64,000 nt of DNA, from the NCBI RefSeq assembly GCF_018882055.1, contig NZ_JACVPF010000001.1, forward strand, positions 620,001 through 684,000, read 5' to 3'. The position numbers and the translations under genes are program-made. Numbering within the stretch: the first letter of the stretch is position 1; the number at the start of each line of letters is the position of its first letter. Origin of the DNA: Polynucleobacter sp. es-MAR-4 (lineage in GTDB: Bacteria > Pseudomonadota > Gammaproteobacteria > Burkholderiales > Burkholderiaceae). The notes under the pieces are model-generated. The model saw nothing but the letters and a program-made list of their open reading frames with translations, was not told where the DNA came from and searched no databases. Below are positions 9,754 to 18,440 of this stretch, piece after piece.

Positions 9754-11304
9754 ATGAACGATCAAGTGAACTCCAATCCTAATCAAGCTACTGAAGCTGT
9801 TGATGAAAACCACATCATTGCAGAGCGCCGCGAGAAATTAGCCAAGTTACGCGAAGGCGGAGTGGCATTTCCAAATGACTTCGTGCCAACCCACTTAGCT
9901 GCGGATCTACACACTCACTACGATAGCCTCACCAAAGAGGAATTAGCTGCCAAGAAGGTACATGTCAAGGTGGCTGGCCGCATGGTGCTCAAGCGCGTCA
10001 TGGGTAAAGCTAGCTTCGCAACCATCCAAGACCGTAGCGGCCAGATTCAGTTCTACATTAATGATGAAATCAGTGGTGCGGATACCCATGGTGCATTTAA
10101 GCACTGGGACATGGGTGACTTTATCTCTGCTGAAGGTAATTTATTCAAGACCAATAAGGGTGAGCTCTCAGTTGAATGTAGCAATCTACGTCTCCTAAGC
10201 AAATCGTTGCGCCCTCTTCCAGATAAGTTCCATGGCCTCTCAGATTTAGAGACTAAGTATCGTCAGCGCTATGTTGATTTGATTGTGAATCCAGAGAGCC
10301 GCAATACTTTTAGAGCGCGTAGCAATACGATCGCTTCCTTGCGTCGCCATATGCTTGATGCAGACTTCATGGAAGTCGAAACACCAATGCTCCACCCCAT
10401 TCCTGGTGGCGCTACCGCTAAGCCATTTATTACGCATCACAATGCTTTAGATATGCAGATGTTCTTGCGTATTGCGCCAGAACTATATTTAAAACGCTTA
10501 GTGGTTGGTGGTTTTGAACGCGTGTTTGAAATCAATCGCAACTTCCGCAACGAAGGCGTTAGCCCACGTCACAATCCAGAATTCACAATGATGGAATTCT
10601 ATGCGGCCTATACCGATTACCGTTGGTTAATGGACTTCACAGAAGGTTTGATTCGTGCCGCAGCGATCGATGCGCAAGGCACTGCTGTTCTGACTCACCA
10701 GGGCCGTGAACTCGATTTGAGCAAACCCTTCCAGCGTCTAACTATCACCGAAGCAATTCTTAAATATTGCGGCCAATCCAACAAGAGCTATGAACCAGCT
10801 CAGTTAGATGATGCTGCATTCATTCGCGCTGAATTGAAAAAAGGTGGTGAGAATCCAGACTCCCCTACCTTGAAGAACGCTGGTATTGGCGCCCTTCAAT
10901 TAGCTCTATTTGAATTGGTTGCCGAGTCACACCTATGGGAGCCAACCTACATCATCGATTACCCAATCGAAGTGAGCCCTCTTGCCCGCGAATCCGATAC
11001 ACGCCCTGGTATTACAGAGCGCTTCGAGCTATTTATCACTGGTCGCGAGATCGCTAACGGCTTCTCCGAGTTGAACGATGCTGAAGATCAAGCCAATCGC
11101 TTCCGCAAGCAAGTAGAGCAAAAAGAAGCTGGTGATGAAGAGGCAATGTACTTCGATCATGACTTCATTCGCGCACTTGAATACGGCATGCCTCCAACTG
11201 GTGGCTGCGGCATCGGTATTGACCGCTTAGTCATGCTATTGACTGATGCGCCCAATATTCGTGATGTGATTTTGTTCCCACATCTCCGTCGCGAAGAAGA
11301 GTAA
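9754..11304 (+). CDS. lysS: Lysyl-tRNA synthetase, class II
   Basis: A 516-residue class II synthetase that charges tRNA-Lys. It has an N-terminal OB-fold anticodon-binding domain (about 60-165) and the three class II motifs: motif 1 around [18 protein letters not shown], motif 2 around [17 protein letters not shown], and motif 3 [14 protein letters not shown] near the C-terminus. The frame is open far upstream through prfB, but the ATG at 9754 ([20 protein letters not shown]) begins 34 bases after the prfB stop and gives the family's usual length. Confidence 0.96.
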   Translation: MNDQVNSNPNQATEAVDENHIIAERREKLAKLREGGVAFPNDFVPTHLAADLHTHYDSLTKEELAAKKVHVKVAGRMVLKRVMGKASFATIQDRSGQIQFYINDEISGADTHGAFKHWDMGDFISAEGNLFKTNKGELSVECSNLRLLSKSLRPLPDKFHGLSDLETKYRQRYVDLIVNPESRNTFRARSNTIASLRRHMLDADFMEVETPMLHPIPGGATAKPFITHHNALDMQMFLRIAPELYLKRLVVGGFERVFEINRNFRNEGVSPRHNPEFTMMEFYAAYTDYRWLMDFTEGLIRAAAIDAQGTAVLTHQGRELDLSKPFQRLTITEAILKYCGQSNKSYEPAQLDDAAFIRAELKKGGENPDSPTLKNAGIGALQLALFELVAESHLWEPTYIIDYPIEVSPLARESDTRPGITERFELFITGREIANGFSELNDAEDQANRFRKQVEQKEAGDEEAMYFDHDFIRALEYGMPPTGGCGIGIDRLVMLLTDAPNIRDVILFPHLRREEE

Positions 11305-11330
11305 TTAGCTCAAACTCTATTTTTAGAAAT

Positions 11331-11370
11331 AAAAAAAGCCGCAGATAATCCTCTGCGGCTTTTTTTATTT
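11331..11370. terminator. Bidirectional terminator between lysS and the OsmC-like gene
   Basis: Perfect 8-bp stem (GCCGCAGA, 11338-11345; TCTGCGGC, 11352-11359) with a six-base loop. It is flanked by a run of A on the left and T on the right, so it works for both converging genes. Confidence 0.93.
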
Positions 11371-11384
11371 CAGACCTGGAAGAC

Positions 11385-11837
11385 TCAACTTGCTGGATAT
11401 AGTTTTGTGTTCTCGCTATCGATGACTGTGACATTGACTGGAATGCCCAGGCTAACGCTAGAAGATACGGTGCAGAAGTCTTGAAACTGAGCCAATACAC
11501 GCTCCAGGTTCTCAAGAGTGTTACCAGGCACACCAATCCGAATCTCGACCTGAATTGCCAAGATACGCAATCTATTTTCAGCGTTTCTACCTATCTCACA
11601 ACTGGCTTTAGTTTCTATTGGCTCAGGATTTTGCTTAAACTTTCTCAAAGCAAATAACAAAGAATCAGATAAGCAATTGGCAACGCCTGCCAATAAAAAT
11701 TGTGATGGCGTTGCACCCTGCGATTGACCCAAGGGCGGTGGCTCATCACCGATCATTGGCTCTCGCTCTTCGTTGTAATAAATAGCAAACTGATAATCGT
11801 TTTGCTGAACAAGTCTTACAGAGGGTTCGATGCTCAT
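11385..11837 (-). CDS. OsmC-family protein
   Basis: A 150-residue protein of the OsmC/YhfA superfamily, whose best-known members are thiol peroxidases. The fold is recognisable in GEPPPLGQSQGATPSQFLLAGVANCLSDSLLFALRKF-like order, with one Cys (ANCLSD) at the position of the conserved resolving cysteine. I do not see a clear second catalytic Cys in the usual N-terminal position, so peroxidase activity is uncertain. The ATG at 11837 is chosen over a GTG at 11852 because GGAG lies five bases upstream of it. Confidence 0.85.
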   Translation of the reverse strand: MSIEPSVRLVQQNDYQFAIYYNEEREPMIGDEPPPLGQSQGATPSQFLLAGVANCLSDSLLFALRKFKQNPEPIETKASCEIGRNAENRLRILAIQVEIRIGVPGNTLENLERVLAQFQDFCTVSSSVSLGIPVNVTVIDSENTKLYPAS

Positions 11838-11865
11838 ATACTCTCCAATCACTTAAAACACCATC

Positions 11866-12351
11866 TTAATAGATAGCTGGAATTAATTTTTTAACTTTCA
11901 ATTGGTATGCTGTGTAGGCAGGAAATCGCTCTACCAGCCAAATCTCCTCCCTCCTTGCCTTGATATCAAATAAAACAAGTAAGGCAATTGCATAAGCCAA
12001 AACATAAACACCGGGGAAGATAAGCAGCCAAGCAAAAGCTGCCAGAAGCACCCCAAAATATATTGGATGGCGCACATAACGATAGAGGCCAGACTGCACT
12101 AACTGCGCATTGTCTTTTGGGCATGGCAAGGGGGTAAGATTTTTACCAAGATTGATCACTGCAATAAGCATCACCAAGATTGAAATCAGGCCAACTGAAA
12201 TACCACACGACGTAAAGATATTTTTGAGAGGCTCGGAAGTCAGTAAATCTTGCCCCCTAGGGCCGAACAAAATCAAGCCAATCAGAATTGCCTGAATGAC
12301 GACATACCAAGCGCCGCGTTCAATAATAGATTTTGGAGAAAAGTTGTTCAT
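11866..12351 (-). CDS. Isoprenylcysteine/phospholipid methyltransferase-like membrane protein
   Basis: A 161-residue integral membrane protein with four or five hydrophobic segments. The C-terminal half carries the ICMT/PEMT signature: GLYRYVRHPIYFGV followed by RREEIWLVERFPAY and a basic tail. Family members methylate lipids, isoprenylcysteine or, in MddA, methanethiol using S-adenosylmethionine. The substrate here cannot be read from sequence. It lies 28 bases upstream of the OsmC-like gene on the same strand. Confidence 0.85.
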   Translation of the reverse strand: MNNFSPKSIIERGAWYVVIQAILIGLILFGPRGQDLLTSEPLKNIFTSCGISVGLISILVMLIAVINLGKNLTPLPCPKDNAQLVQSGLYRYVRHPIYFGVLLAAFAWLLIFPGVYVLAYAIALLVLFDIKARREEIWLVERFPAYTAYQLKVKKLIPAIY

Positions 12352-12524
12352 TGCTAAGGCCTTCTGGGGAGAATGTCACAGTCTACCCATAACAGCAAGT
12401 GCTGGCCCCGTCAAAAGTCTCGTTCGCTTTAAAGGCAATCACCCTGTTATCACGGTATTAAAGACACTTAATGAAATTCAGGGTAAGCTTTGAAACATAA
12501 AAGAATCTCAATCAGAAGGATTGC

Positions 12525-12887
12525 ATGAAAGCTCTCATTTTATTTGGCCACGGCGCCCGTGATGTTCGCTGGCGTGAGCCATTTGACCGCTTAAAGGAAA
12601 AATGGGTAGCGCAGCATTCCAATATAGTGGTCGAGCTCGCCTTTTTGGAGCTGATGGAGCCAAGCCTTGAGATGGCAGTAAGTTCTTTAGTATCCAAGGG
12701 CGCCAAAGAAATAACGGTTCTGCCAGTCTTTTTTGGGCAAGGCGGCCATTTACGGAATGACTTCCCCGCCCTTCTAACTGCTTGTCGTGAAAAATTTCCT
12801 GAAATTACTTTAAGCGCTACGCCGGCAGTTGGTGAGGACGATGCTGTTTTGCAGTCCATCATTGAGTTCGCTGCAAGAGCTATCTAG
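12525..12887 (+). CDS. CbiX-type sirohydrochlorin chelatase (short form)
   Basis: A 120-residue single-domain CbiX/SirB-type protein that would insert Fe or Co into sirohydrochlorin. Its opening ALILFGHGARDVRWREPF holds the metal-binding His of the family, and VLPVFFGQGGHLRNDFP holds the second conserved His. The start has an AGAAGGA ribosome site. Its last 78 bases overlap the 3' end of cobA on the other strand. With cobA and cysI next door, Fe chelation for siroheme is the likely job. Confidence 0.88.
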   Translation: MKALILFGHGARDVRWREPFDRLKEKWVAQHSNIVVELAFLELMEPSLEMAVSSLVSKGAKEITVLPVFFGQGGHLRNDFPALLTACREKFPEITLSATPAVGEDDAVLQSIIEFAARAI

Positions 12888-13670
12888 CTCTGAGGACAGC
12901 ACTTGTGGCTTCTGTCTTAAAGCTTCGCCAATCATAATTAACGCCGGCGAAGCGGCATTAAACCACTCATCTGCTTCACCATTAGCCAATTGACCAAGAG
13001 TACTAGACCAGTGACGTTCATTCTTGGTGCTGACGGCCTCCAGAATATGGACAGGCGTCCCATCATCGTGGTTTGTAACGCCCTCAATTAATTGCTTAGC
13101 AATGCTTGTTGCGTCCTTACGCCCCATGTAATACACCAAGGTATCTGCATTGGGTTGCGCTAGAGGGATATGCTCTGATTTTGAAGGACTATCGCTGCTT
13201 GGGTCTTGCCCTTGCGCTACAGTGACAAAAGCAACACTTCTACTAACGCCACGTAAGGTGAGTGATTGCTGCATCGAAGCGGCCCCAGCTAAAGCCGCAG
13301 TAATACCAGGCACCACTTCCACCTGAATACCAGCTCGCTTGAGTGCTTGGATTTCTTCATCGGCACGACCAAACATCATGGGGTCGCCACCTTTTAACCT
13401 AATAATAATTTGATGGTTTTTTGCCGCATCCACTAAGCGCTTATTAATAAAATGCTGTGCGGAAGAGAGCTTGCCGCAACGTTTACCTACAGCTACTTTA
13501 GTTGCCTGAGGGCAAAGCTCCAACATTGTTGGATCCACCAAAGCATCGTGAAACACGATGTCCGCCTGCGCCAATAATCTTGCACCACGCAAAGTGATGA
13601 GGTCTGCAGCCCCGGGGCCTGCTCCGACCAAAAAAACCTTACCAAGCTCTGGAGTGTGAGTTGTAGACAT
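12810..13670 (-). CDS. cobA: Uroporphyrinogen-III C-methyltransferase (SUMT)
   Basis: A 286-residue enzyme that methylates uroporphyrinogen III twice to precorrin-2, the branch point to siroheme. SUMT landmarks are present: VFLVGAGPGAADLITLRG, VFHDALVD, VGKRCGK, IRLKGGDPMMFGRADEE, VEVVPGITAALAGAAS and LVYYMGRKD. It is the short, single-domain form, without the CysG dehydrogenase/chelatase part. The final 35 or so residues extend past the conserved core and are the part overlapped by the chelatase gene. It follows the DUF934 gene by 20 bases in the cysI operon. Confidence 0.95.
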   Translation of the reverse strand: MSTTHTPELGKVFLVGAGPGAADLITLRGARLLAQADIVFHDALVDPTMLELCPQATKVAVGKRCGKLSSAQHFINKRLVDAAKNHQIIIRLKGGDPMMFGRADEEIQALKRAGIQVEVVPGITAALAGAASMQQSLTLRGVSRSVAFVTVAQGQDPSSDSPSKSEHIPLAQPNADTLVYYMGRKDATSIAKQLIEGVTNHDDGTPVHILEAVSTKNERHWSSTLGQLANGEADEWFNAASPALIMIGEALRQKPQVLSSELDSSCSELNDGLQNSIVLTNCRRSA

Positions 13671-13690
13671 TCGCTGTTTCTGTGAGGAGT

Positions 13691-14233
13691 TTATGCAATA
13701 GTGGCGCGTTGATCGCGCCAGCTGTTTTGCGTCACCACCGAAAAAAGATCAAACTGCTTGAGAGCAATATCGAGGTTTTGATCGGGACGTAATTCAAAGG
13801 CATCAAAGCCGACGCGTGCGCCTTGTAATAGCTGGTCAATCAAGACATCGCCAATGGCACGTACCTCACCTTGCCACTCAAAGCGATCTCTTAGCAAGGC
13901 GGCGGTACTAAAGCTTCTACCATCTCTAAAAATAGGGAAATGCGCCCCAACCACCGGCCAGAGTGATTTACCCTCTTCAATGATTTCAGAGTGCTTCAGA
14001 ATGTCGTCATCGGCAGCAAACCAAACACCAATCTCGCCTTTACCTGCTCTACTGGCTACATCAGCGTTCTTGTGATGTGTAATCCACCAATGGAATGGCA
14101 CTAGAACCTTATTAAAGCCATGCTCCAAATCCGGAATACCGCCTTCATCGCGCTCGCCATCCCATACCTGCCAATCATTGGCAATCAAAGTGGGTTTTCC
14201 GTCTTTAGGGTAATAAATAATCTGCTGGTTCAT
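13691..14233 (-). CDS. DUF934 protein of the sulfite reductase operon
   Basis: A 180-residue soluble protein of the DUF934 family, which is nearly always found beside cysI in proteobacteria and is thought to support sulfite reduction in an undefined way. Visible family features include LIANDWQVWDG, VPFHWWI and a C-terminal block with RDRFEWQGEVRAIGDVLIDQL and DAFELRPDQN. The ATG at 14233, 13 bases after the cysI stop, is preferred; a farther ATG at 14278 would overlap cysI and has a badly spaced ribosome site. Confidence 0.88.
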   Translation of the reverse strand: MNQQIIYYPKDGKPTLIANDWQVWDGERDEGGIPDLEHGFNKVLVPFHWWITHHKNADVASRAGKGEIGVWFAADDDILKHSEIIEEGKSLWPVVGAHFPIFRDGRSFSTAALLRDRFEWQGEVRAIGDVLIDQLLQGARVGFDAFELRPDQNLDIALKQFDLFSVVTQNSWRDQRATIA

Positions 14234-14246
14234 AGTGTTTTTGTAA

Positions 14247-15965
14247 TTAGACCGCTGCACCTTTAGAGTGTTTTCCATTATTTTTATAGGCAGCCTCCTT
14301 AAATGGAGTTACGCCCAATCTGCGATAGGTCTCAATAAATGGTTCATCAGTTGAGCGTTGCTCTACATAAGTGTTGATGATGCTGGTCATCACATCCGGA
14401 ATTTCATTGGCATAGAAAGAAGGTCCAATGACTTTCCCGATAGAAGCATCATTACCTTGATCTCCACCCAGCGTAATCTGATACCACTCTTCGCCATCTT
14501 TATCAACGCCGAGCACCCCGATATTGCCAACGTGATGGTGTCCACAAGAGTTAATGCAGCCTGAAATATTTAAAGTGATATCACCTAAGTCATGTAGGTA
14601 ATCCAAATCATCAAAACGTTCTTGGATGGCTTTAGCAATCGGTAAAGATTTGGCATTGGCTAGTGAGCAGAAGTCACCACCTGGGCAAGCGATGATATCG
14701 GTCAATAAACCAATATTAGGCAGTACAAGATTGTAATTTTTTGCTGCTCGCCAGAGGTTAAGCAACTCGGCCTGTTCCACGTCAGCTAAAACTAAATTCT
14801 GCTCATGCGTTACACGAAGTTCACCAAAACTATATTGGTCAGCTAAGTCGGCGATGGCATTCATTTGCGCGCTAGTAGCGTCGCCAGGAGCCGCAGTGCC
14901 ATGTGGCTTAAGAGACAAAATGACGGAAGCATAACCAGGTACTTGGTGCGGCTTTACGTTGCGCTCTAGCCAGCGAGTAAATACAATCTTCTCATTGGCA
15001 TCCAACTTTGATTGAGCATGAGACTGTAATTGCTCATCACTTAATGCTGGAAGTGTTTTGTAGCTTTGCTTGGTAAAGTGCTTAGCGACACGCTCCCACT
15101 CAGCTTGTGTGAAGTTATCTTTACCCTGCTTAGTTGCATTATGCAGTTGAGCCCATTCACCCTCCACTTGCCGTGCGAATTCTTCTGGACCCAAAGCCTT
15201 GACCAAAATCTTGATCCGAGCCTTGTACAGATTGTCACGCCGACCAAATCGGTTATATACCCGCAAGAGTGCCGTTAAGTAGCTAGGCAGAACCTCCCAT
15301 GGAACATTCTGCTTGATGAGTGAACCCAGAATAGGTGTTCGGCCCATACCGCCACCCGCGTAGATATCGGCAATTAATCGATCTTGAGAATCTTTTTTGA
15401 GCTCAATGCCGACATCATGACAAAGTAATACGGTGCGATCTTCTTTGGCGCCATTGACTGCAAACTTAAATTTACGCGGCAGATGGGCAAACTCTGGATG
15501 CAAGGTAGACCATTGGCGTAGCAATTCGCAAATGGGCCTAGGGTCGATATATTCATCAGCCGCGACTCCAGCAAAAGCATCGCTCGTAATATTGCGAATA
15601 CAGTTACCCGAAGTTTGAATGGCATGCATCTCGACTTTGGCTAGTTCAGCCAAAATATCGGGAGTCTGCTCAAGCTCTACCCAGTTAAATTGAATATTTT
15701 GACGAGTCGTAAAGTGGCCATAACCACGGTCATACTTATCTGCAATGAAAGCGAGGGTACGTAACTGTCTCGCACTCAACAAGCCGTATGGAATAGCAAC
15801 GCGCAACATGTAAGCATGGCGCTGATGGTAGAGGCCGTTTTGTAGCCTAAGTGGGCGGAATTCTTCTTCAGCGAGAGTGCCGTTAAGGCGACGCTCAACC
15901 TGATCTCGAAATTGAGTAACCCGCTGATCTACTAGCGTTTGGTCAATATGGTCATATTTATACAT
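14247..15965 (-). CDS. cysI: Assimilatory sulfite reductase hemoprotein subunit
   Basis: A 572-residue siroheme/4Fe-4S enzyme that reduces sulfite to sulfide in the cytoplasm. The substrate and siroheme arginines lie in FTTRQNIQFNW and SGNCIRN, and the cluster cysteines in IIACPGGDFCSLA and ISGCINSCGHH. The frame contains an upstream GTG (15974), but the ATG giving MYKYDHIDQTL matches the usual start. No cysJ flavoprotein is in view, so electrons may come from ferredoxin or from the fpr enzyme encoded divergently next to it. The operon continues with DUF934 and cobA. Confidence 0.93.
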   Translation of the reverse strand: MYKYDHIDQTLVDQRVTQFRDQVERRLNGTLAEEEFRPLRLQNGLYHQRHAYMLRVAIPYGLLSARQLRTLAFIADKYDRGYGHFTTRQNIQFNWVELEQTPDILAELAKVEMHAIQTSGNCIRNITSDAFAGVAADEYIDPRPICELLRQWSTLHPEFAHLPRKFKFAVNGAKEDRTVLLCHDVGIELKKDSQDRLIADIYAGGGMGRTPILGSLIKQNVPWEVLPSYLTALLRVYNRFGRRDNLYKARIKILVKALGPEEFARQVEGEWAQLHNATKQGKDNFTQAEWERVAKHFTKQSYKTLPALSDEQLQSHAQSKLDANEKIVFTRWLERNVKPHQVPGYASVILSLKPHGTAAPGDATSAQMNAIADLADQYSFGELRVTHEQNLVLADVEQAELLNLWRAAKNYNLVLPNIGLLTDIIACPGGDFCSLANAKSLPIAKAIQERFDDLDYLHDLGDITLNISGCINSCGHHHVGNIGVLGVDKDGEEWYQITLGGDQGNDASIGKVIGPSFYANEIPDVMTSIINTYVEQRSTDEPFIETYRRLGVTPFKEAAYKNNGKHSKGAAV

Positions 15966-16157
15966 AGCCAGCACATTGTCTAGGGATAGTCATATTTCAA
16001 CAAATAATTAAATGTAGAATCTATATATCTTTATTGATATAAAGGTACCGCCCGCTTAAATAACAGAAGGCAGCGGACAAGAAGGGATTGGAATTTAGTG
16101 CTAGACGCTAAATTCTGGAGAGCCAGTTTGTATGGATAGGCCAACAGCCCAACCCAA
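15966..16157 (-). promoter_or_regulatory. cysI control region with two inverted repeats
   Basis: This gene-free stretch precedes cysI. It holds TATATC-N6-GATATA (16024-16041) and a 10-bp inverted repeat with one wobble mismatch (GAATTTAGTG, 16091-16100; CGCTAAATTC, 16106-16115). The second could be an operator or a weak 3' structure of the small membrane-protein gene upstream; no run of U follows it. The ATATC/GATAT pattern recurs before cysH, which suggests a shared sulfur regulator such as CysB, but this is inference. Confidence 0.4.
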
Positions 16158-16430
16158 TCAGTAAGTAATGGCCTTTTCAAAAGCCTCATCAACATCAGCT
16201 TGATCTTGCGCCAATACGTGCTGAGCAATCAAGAACACTCCCGAAAAAAAACTAACGCAGACCAATAAACCAAAGGCGTGGAATTGATTGAGGCCATTTT
16301 GATTAAGCACCTCAAGATAGCTAGCACTTTCCAGGGCAAGGTAAGTCGACAGACTCAAGAGAGCCAAACCCAGCAAAACTCTGGCTAAGGTGAAAAATAA
16401 GGTTTTTTCGCTCGATGGCTTTGTAGACAT
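16158..16430 (-). CDS. Small two-helix membrane protein
   Basis: A 90-residue protein with two hydrophobic helices (about 13-35, FFTLARVLLGLALLSLSTYL; about 50-72, AFGLLVCVSFFSGVFLIA) and an acidic tail. I do not recognise the family. The ATG at 16430 (MSTKPSSEK) follows AGGAAG at a good distance and is preferred over the longer reading. It lies between cysI and fpr on the cysI strand. Confidence 0.65.
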   Translation of the reverse strand: MSTKPSSEKTLFFTLARVLLGLALLSLSTYLALESASYLEVLNQNGLNQFHAFGLLVCVSFFSGVFLIAQHVLAQDQADVDEAFEKAITY

Positions 16431-16580
16431 AAGACTTCCTTCAATTAGGTACAAGAGGATCTTATGGGCTTGGCGTTTATAAGTAAAAGAATCCCTTTTT
16501 ATAAGCTAAATACTTTTATATCTATAGAACCACGCTCAGAATGAGGATAATTAAGTTTTAGACCTCATTATTAAGCGTTT

Positions 16581-17357
16581 ATGGCAGCCTACAACACCGA
16601 AACCGTTCTCACTGTTCATCATTGGAACGACACCCTCTTTAGCTTCACTACCACTCGCAACAAGGGCTTACGCTTCCGTAGCGGTCATTTTTTAATGATT
16701 GGCCTAGAGGTTGAAGGCAAACCATTGGTTCGTGCCTATAGCGTGGCAAGCCCTAATTACGAAGAGCATTTAGAGTTCTTAAGTATTAAGGTTCAGGATG
16801 GCCCCCTCACCTCCCGACTGCAGAAGATTCAGGTGGGCGATCCTATTTTGGTGAGCGAGAAATCCGTTGGCACCCTAGTCATTGATGACTTAAATCCTGG
16901 AAAACATCTCTACTTGTTTAGTACGGGCACAGGGCTAGCACCATTCATGAGCATCATTCGTGACCCGGATACTTACGAGAAGTTTGAAAAAGTCGTTCTG
17001 ATTCATGGCGTGCGCCTAGTAAGTGAATTAGCCTACGCTGATTACATTAAGAATGAACTCACTCAGGATGAATATATCGGCGAGATCATTCGCGAGAAAT
17101 TGATCTATTACCCAACAGTGACACGCGAGGCTTTTAAGCACACCGGTCGCTTAACTACTGCGATTGAATCTGGTCAACTCTTTAAAGATATTGGCCTGCC
17201 TCCACTAGATCCAGCGGTAGATCGCGCGATGATCTGCGGCAGCCCATCTATGCTCAAAGAAACCGCTGAGATGCTGGATGCCAAAGGCTTTAAGGTATCT
17301 CCCAGCCTCGGTCAATTAGGTGATTACGTATTTGAACGTGCGTTCGTAGAAAAGTAA
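16581..17357 (+). CDS. fpr: Ferredoxin/flavodoxin-NADP+ reductase
   Basis: A 258-residue FAD enzyme that moves electrons between NADPH and ferredoxin or flavodoxin. The FAD motif RAYSVASPNYEEHLEF and the NADP region GTGLAPFMSIIRD are clear, with CGSPSML and a C-terminal VFERAFVEK close to the usual FPR ending. Its place between cysI and the cysHDN genes suggests it feeds sulfite or APS reduction. Upstream sequence (16455-16580) holds the motif ATATCTATAG and two TTATAAG repeats. Confidence 0.94.
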   Translation: MAAYNTETVLTVHHWNDTLFSFTTTRNKGLRFRSGHFLMIGLEVEGKPLVRAYSVASPNYEEHLEFLSIKVQDGPLTSRLQKIQVGDPILVSEKSVGTLVIDDLNPGKHLYLFSTGTGLAPFMSIIRDPDTYEKFEKVVLIHGVRLVSELAYADYIKNELTQDEYIGEIIREKLIYYPTVTREAFKHTGRLTTAIESGQLFKDIGLPPLDPAVDRAMICGSPSMLKETAEMLDAKGFKVSPSLGQLGDYVFERAFVEK

Positions 17358-17367
17358 TTTAACCTAT

Positions 17368-17390
17368 ATATCTAAAAGTAATTTAGATAT
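17368..17390. repeat. Inverted repeat 1 upstream of the cysH operon
   Basis: Perfect 9-bp arms ATATCTAAA and TTTAGATAT separated by AGTAA, starting 11 bases after the fpr stop. No T-run follows, so it is a poor terminator; it fits a protein-binding site better. Confidence 0.6.
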
Positions 17391-17392
17391 CT

Positions 17393-17417
17393 CTATATAT
17401 TCCTTGTGGATATATAG
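17393..17417. repeat. Inverted repeat 2 upstream of the cysH operon
   Basis: Perfect 8-bp arms CTATATAT and ATATATAG around a nine-base centre, two bases after repeat 1. The AT-rich dyad with this spacing resembles LysR-type regulator sites. Confidence 0.55.
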
Positions 17418-17420
17418 ACC

Positions 17421-17457
17421 CCTTGGTAAATTCTTCTTAACAAGATATTTACCAAGG
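17421..17457 (+). promoter_or_regulatory. Inverted repeat 3: hairpin covering the ribosome site of the 54-aa gene
   Basis: Perfect 11-bp arms CCTTGGTAAAT (17421-17431) and ATTTACCAAGG (17447-17457) with a 15-base loop. The AAGGAA ribosome site for the ATG at 17465 lies at the end of the right arm. In RNA the stem would hide that site, so it may control translation. As DNA it could equally be an operator. Confidence 0.6.
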
Positions 17458-17464
17458 AATTCAG

Positions 17465-17629
17465 ATGTCCCCCGTACGCGAGCACTACAACCCGATCATT
17501 ACCAAGCTATTACGCGAACATGATCGCTTGCCACATGAGAATGTGGCGGAACGCAAAAGCTTCCAGCGTCAAATTCTGTTTCTCATGAATGCCATCAAGC
17601 TCGACGAGTTTGAGCAAACCTTTGCTTAA
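17465..17629 (+). CDS. 54-residue conserved-looking protein of the cys cluster
   Basis: A short gene, MSPVREHYNPIITKLLREHD to KLDEFEQTFA, with AAGGAA six bases before its ATG. It is charged, has no signal peptide, membrane helix or Cys, and looks helical. It stands 16 bases before the TSUP permease gene and is likely cotranscribed with it and cysHDN. I do not recognise a named family. A structured leader and a good ribosome site make it a credible gene despite its size. Confidence 0.7.
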   Translation: MSPVREHYNPIITKLLREHDRLPHENVAERKSFQRQILFLMNAIKLDEFEQTFA

Positions 17630-17645
17630 TTGACTGGGCGCACCG

Positions 17646-18440
17646 ATGATTCACTTCTTAATTGATTCTTCACATTTCATTATTTCCGGCGCACTAGTTG
17701 GATTACTGGTTGGTATGACAGGTGTCGGTGGCGGATCACTGATGACGCCATTGCTGACGCTGATATTCGGGGTTGCTCCCACGGCCGCCGTTGGTACGGA
17801 CCTAGCATTCGCAGCAATTACCAAAGGGTTTGGAACTGCCGCACATCGTCTTCACGGAAATGTACGCTGGGATATTGTTCGCCTTCTCTGCATAGGTAGT
17901 ATTAGCACCGCAATACTTTCCATCCTCGTTTTGAAATATGTCGGCCCAGTTTCAAAAGACTGGAATCATGTCATTAGCATTTCCATTGGAATATCTGTTT
18001 TATTAACGGCAGCATCCCTTCTCTTTAGAGCCAAGATCTTAAAATGGGTGCAGGCGAATCCACGCTACCTCCCTACTGGCACCGCCCTCAAGACTGCAAC
18101 CATAAGCGTTGGCGCTGTAATCGGAATTCTTGTAACCGTCTCTTCAATTGGCGCTGGCGCAATTGGAGCAACGCTCATCTTGTTGCTTTACCCGCATTTA
18201 AAGGCATCTGAAGTTGCAGGCACGGATATTGCCTATGCTGTGCCATTGACTGCACTGGCTGGACTGGGGCATTGGTGGCTCGGCAACGTGCATTTTGACT
18301 TGCTGTTTGGATTACTCATTGGATCCGTGCCCGCTATTTGGTTAGGCGCAAAACTCTCCAGCGTGCTGTCTGAGCGAGCCACAAGAACAACGCTTGCGGG
18401 AACATTATTTTTGGTCGGAATTAAGCTGGTGTCTTCATGA
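17646..18440 (+). CDS. TSUP (TauE/SafE) family permease
   Basis: A 264-residue membrane protein with about eight helices in two repeats, each with the family motif: GLLVGMTGVGGGSLMTPLL near residue 20 and VSSIGAGAIGATLILLLYP near residue 165. TSUP proteins move sulfite, sulfate, thiosulfate or organosulfonates. The ATGA overlap with cysH places it in the sulfate-assimilation operon, so sulfate or sulfite is the likely substrate; direction of transport cannot be read. Confidence 0.92.
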   Translation: MIHFLIDSSHFIISGALVGLLVGMTGVGGGSLMTPLLTLIFGVAPTAAVGTDLAFAAITKGFGTAAHRLHGNVRWDIVRLLCIGSISTAILSILVLKYVGPVSKDWNHVISISIGISVLLTAASLLFRAKILKWVQANPRYLPTGTALKTATISVGAVIGILVTVSSIGAGAIGATLILLLYPHLKASEVAGTDIAYAVPLTALAGLGHWWLGNVHFDLLFGLLIGSVPAIWLGAKLSSVLSERATRTTLAGTLFLVGIKLVSS

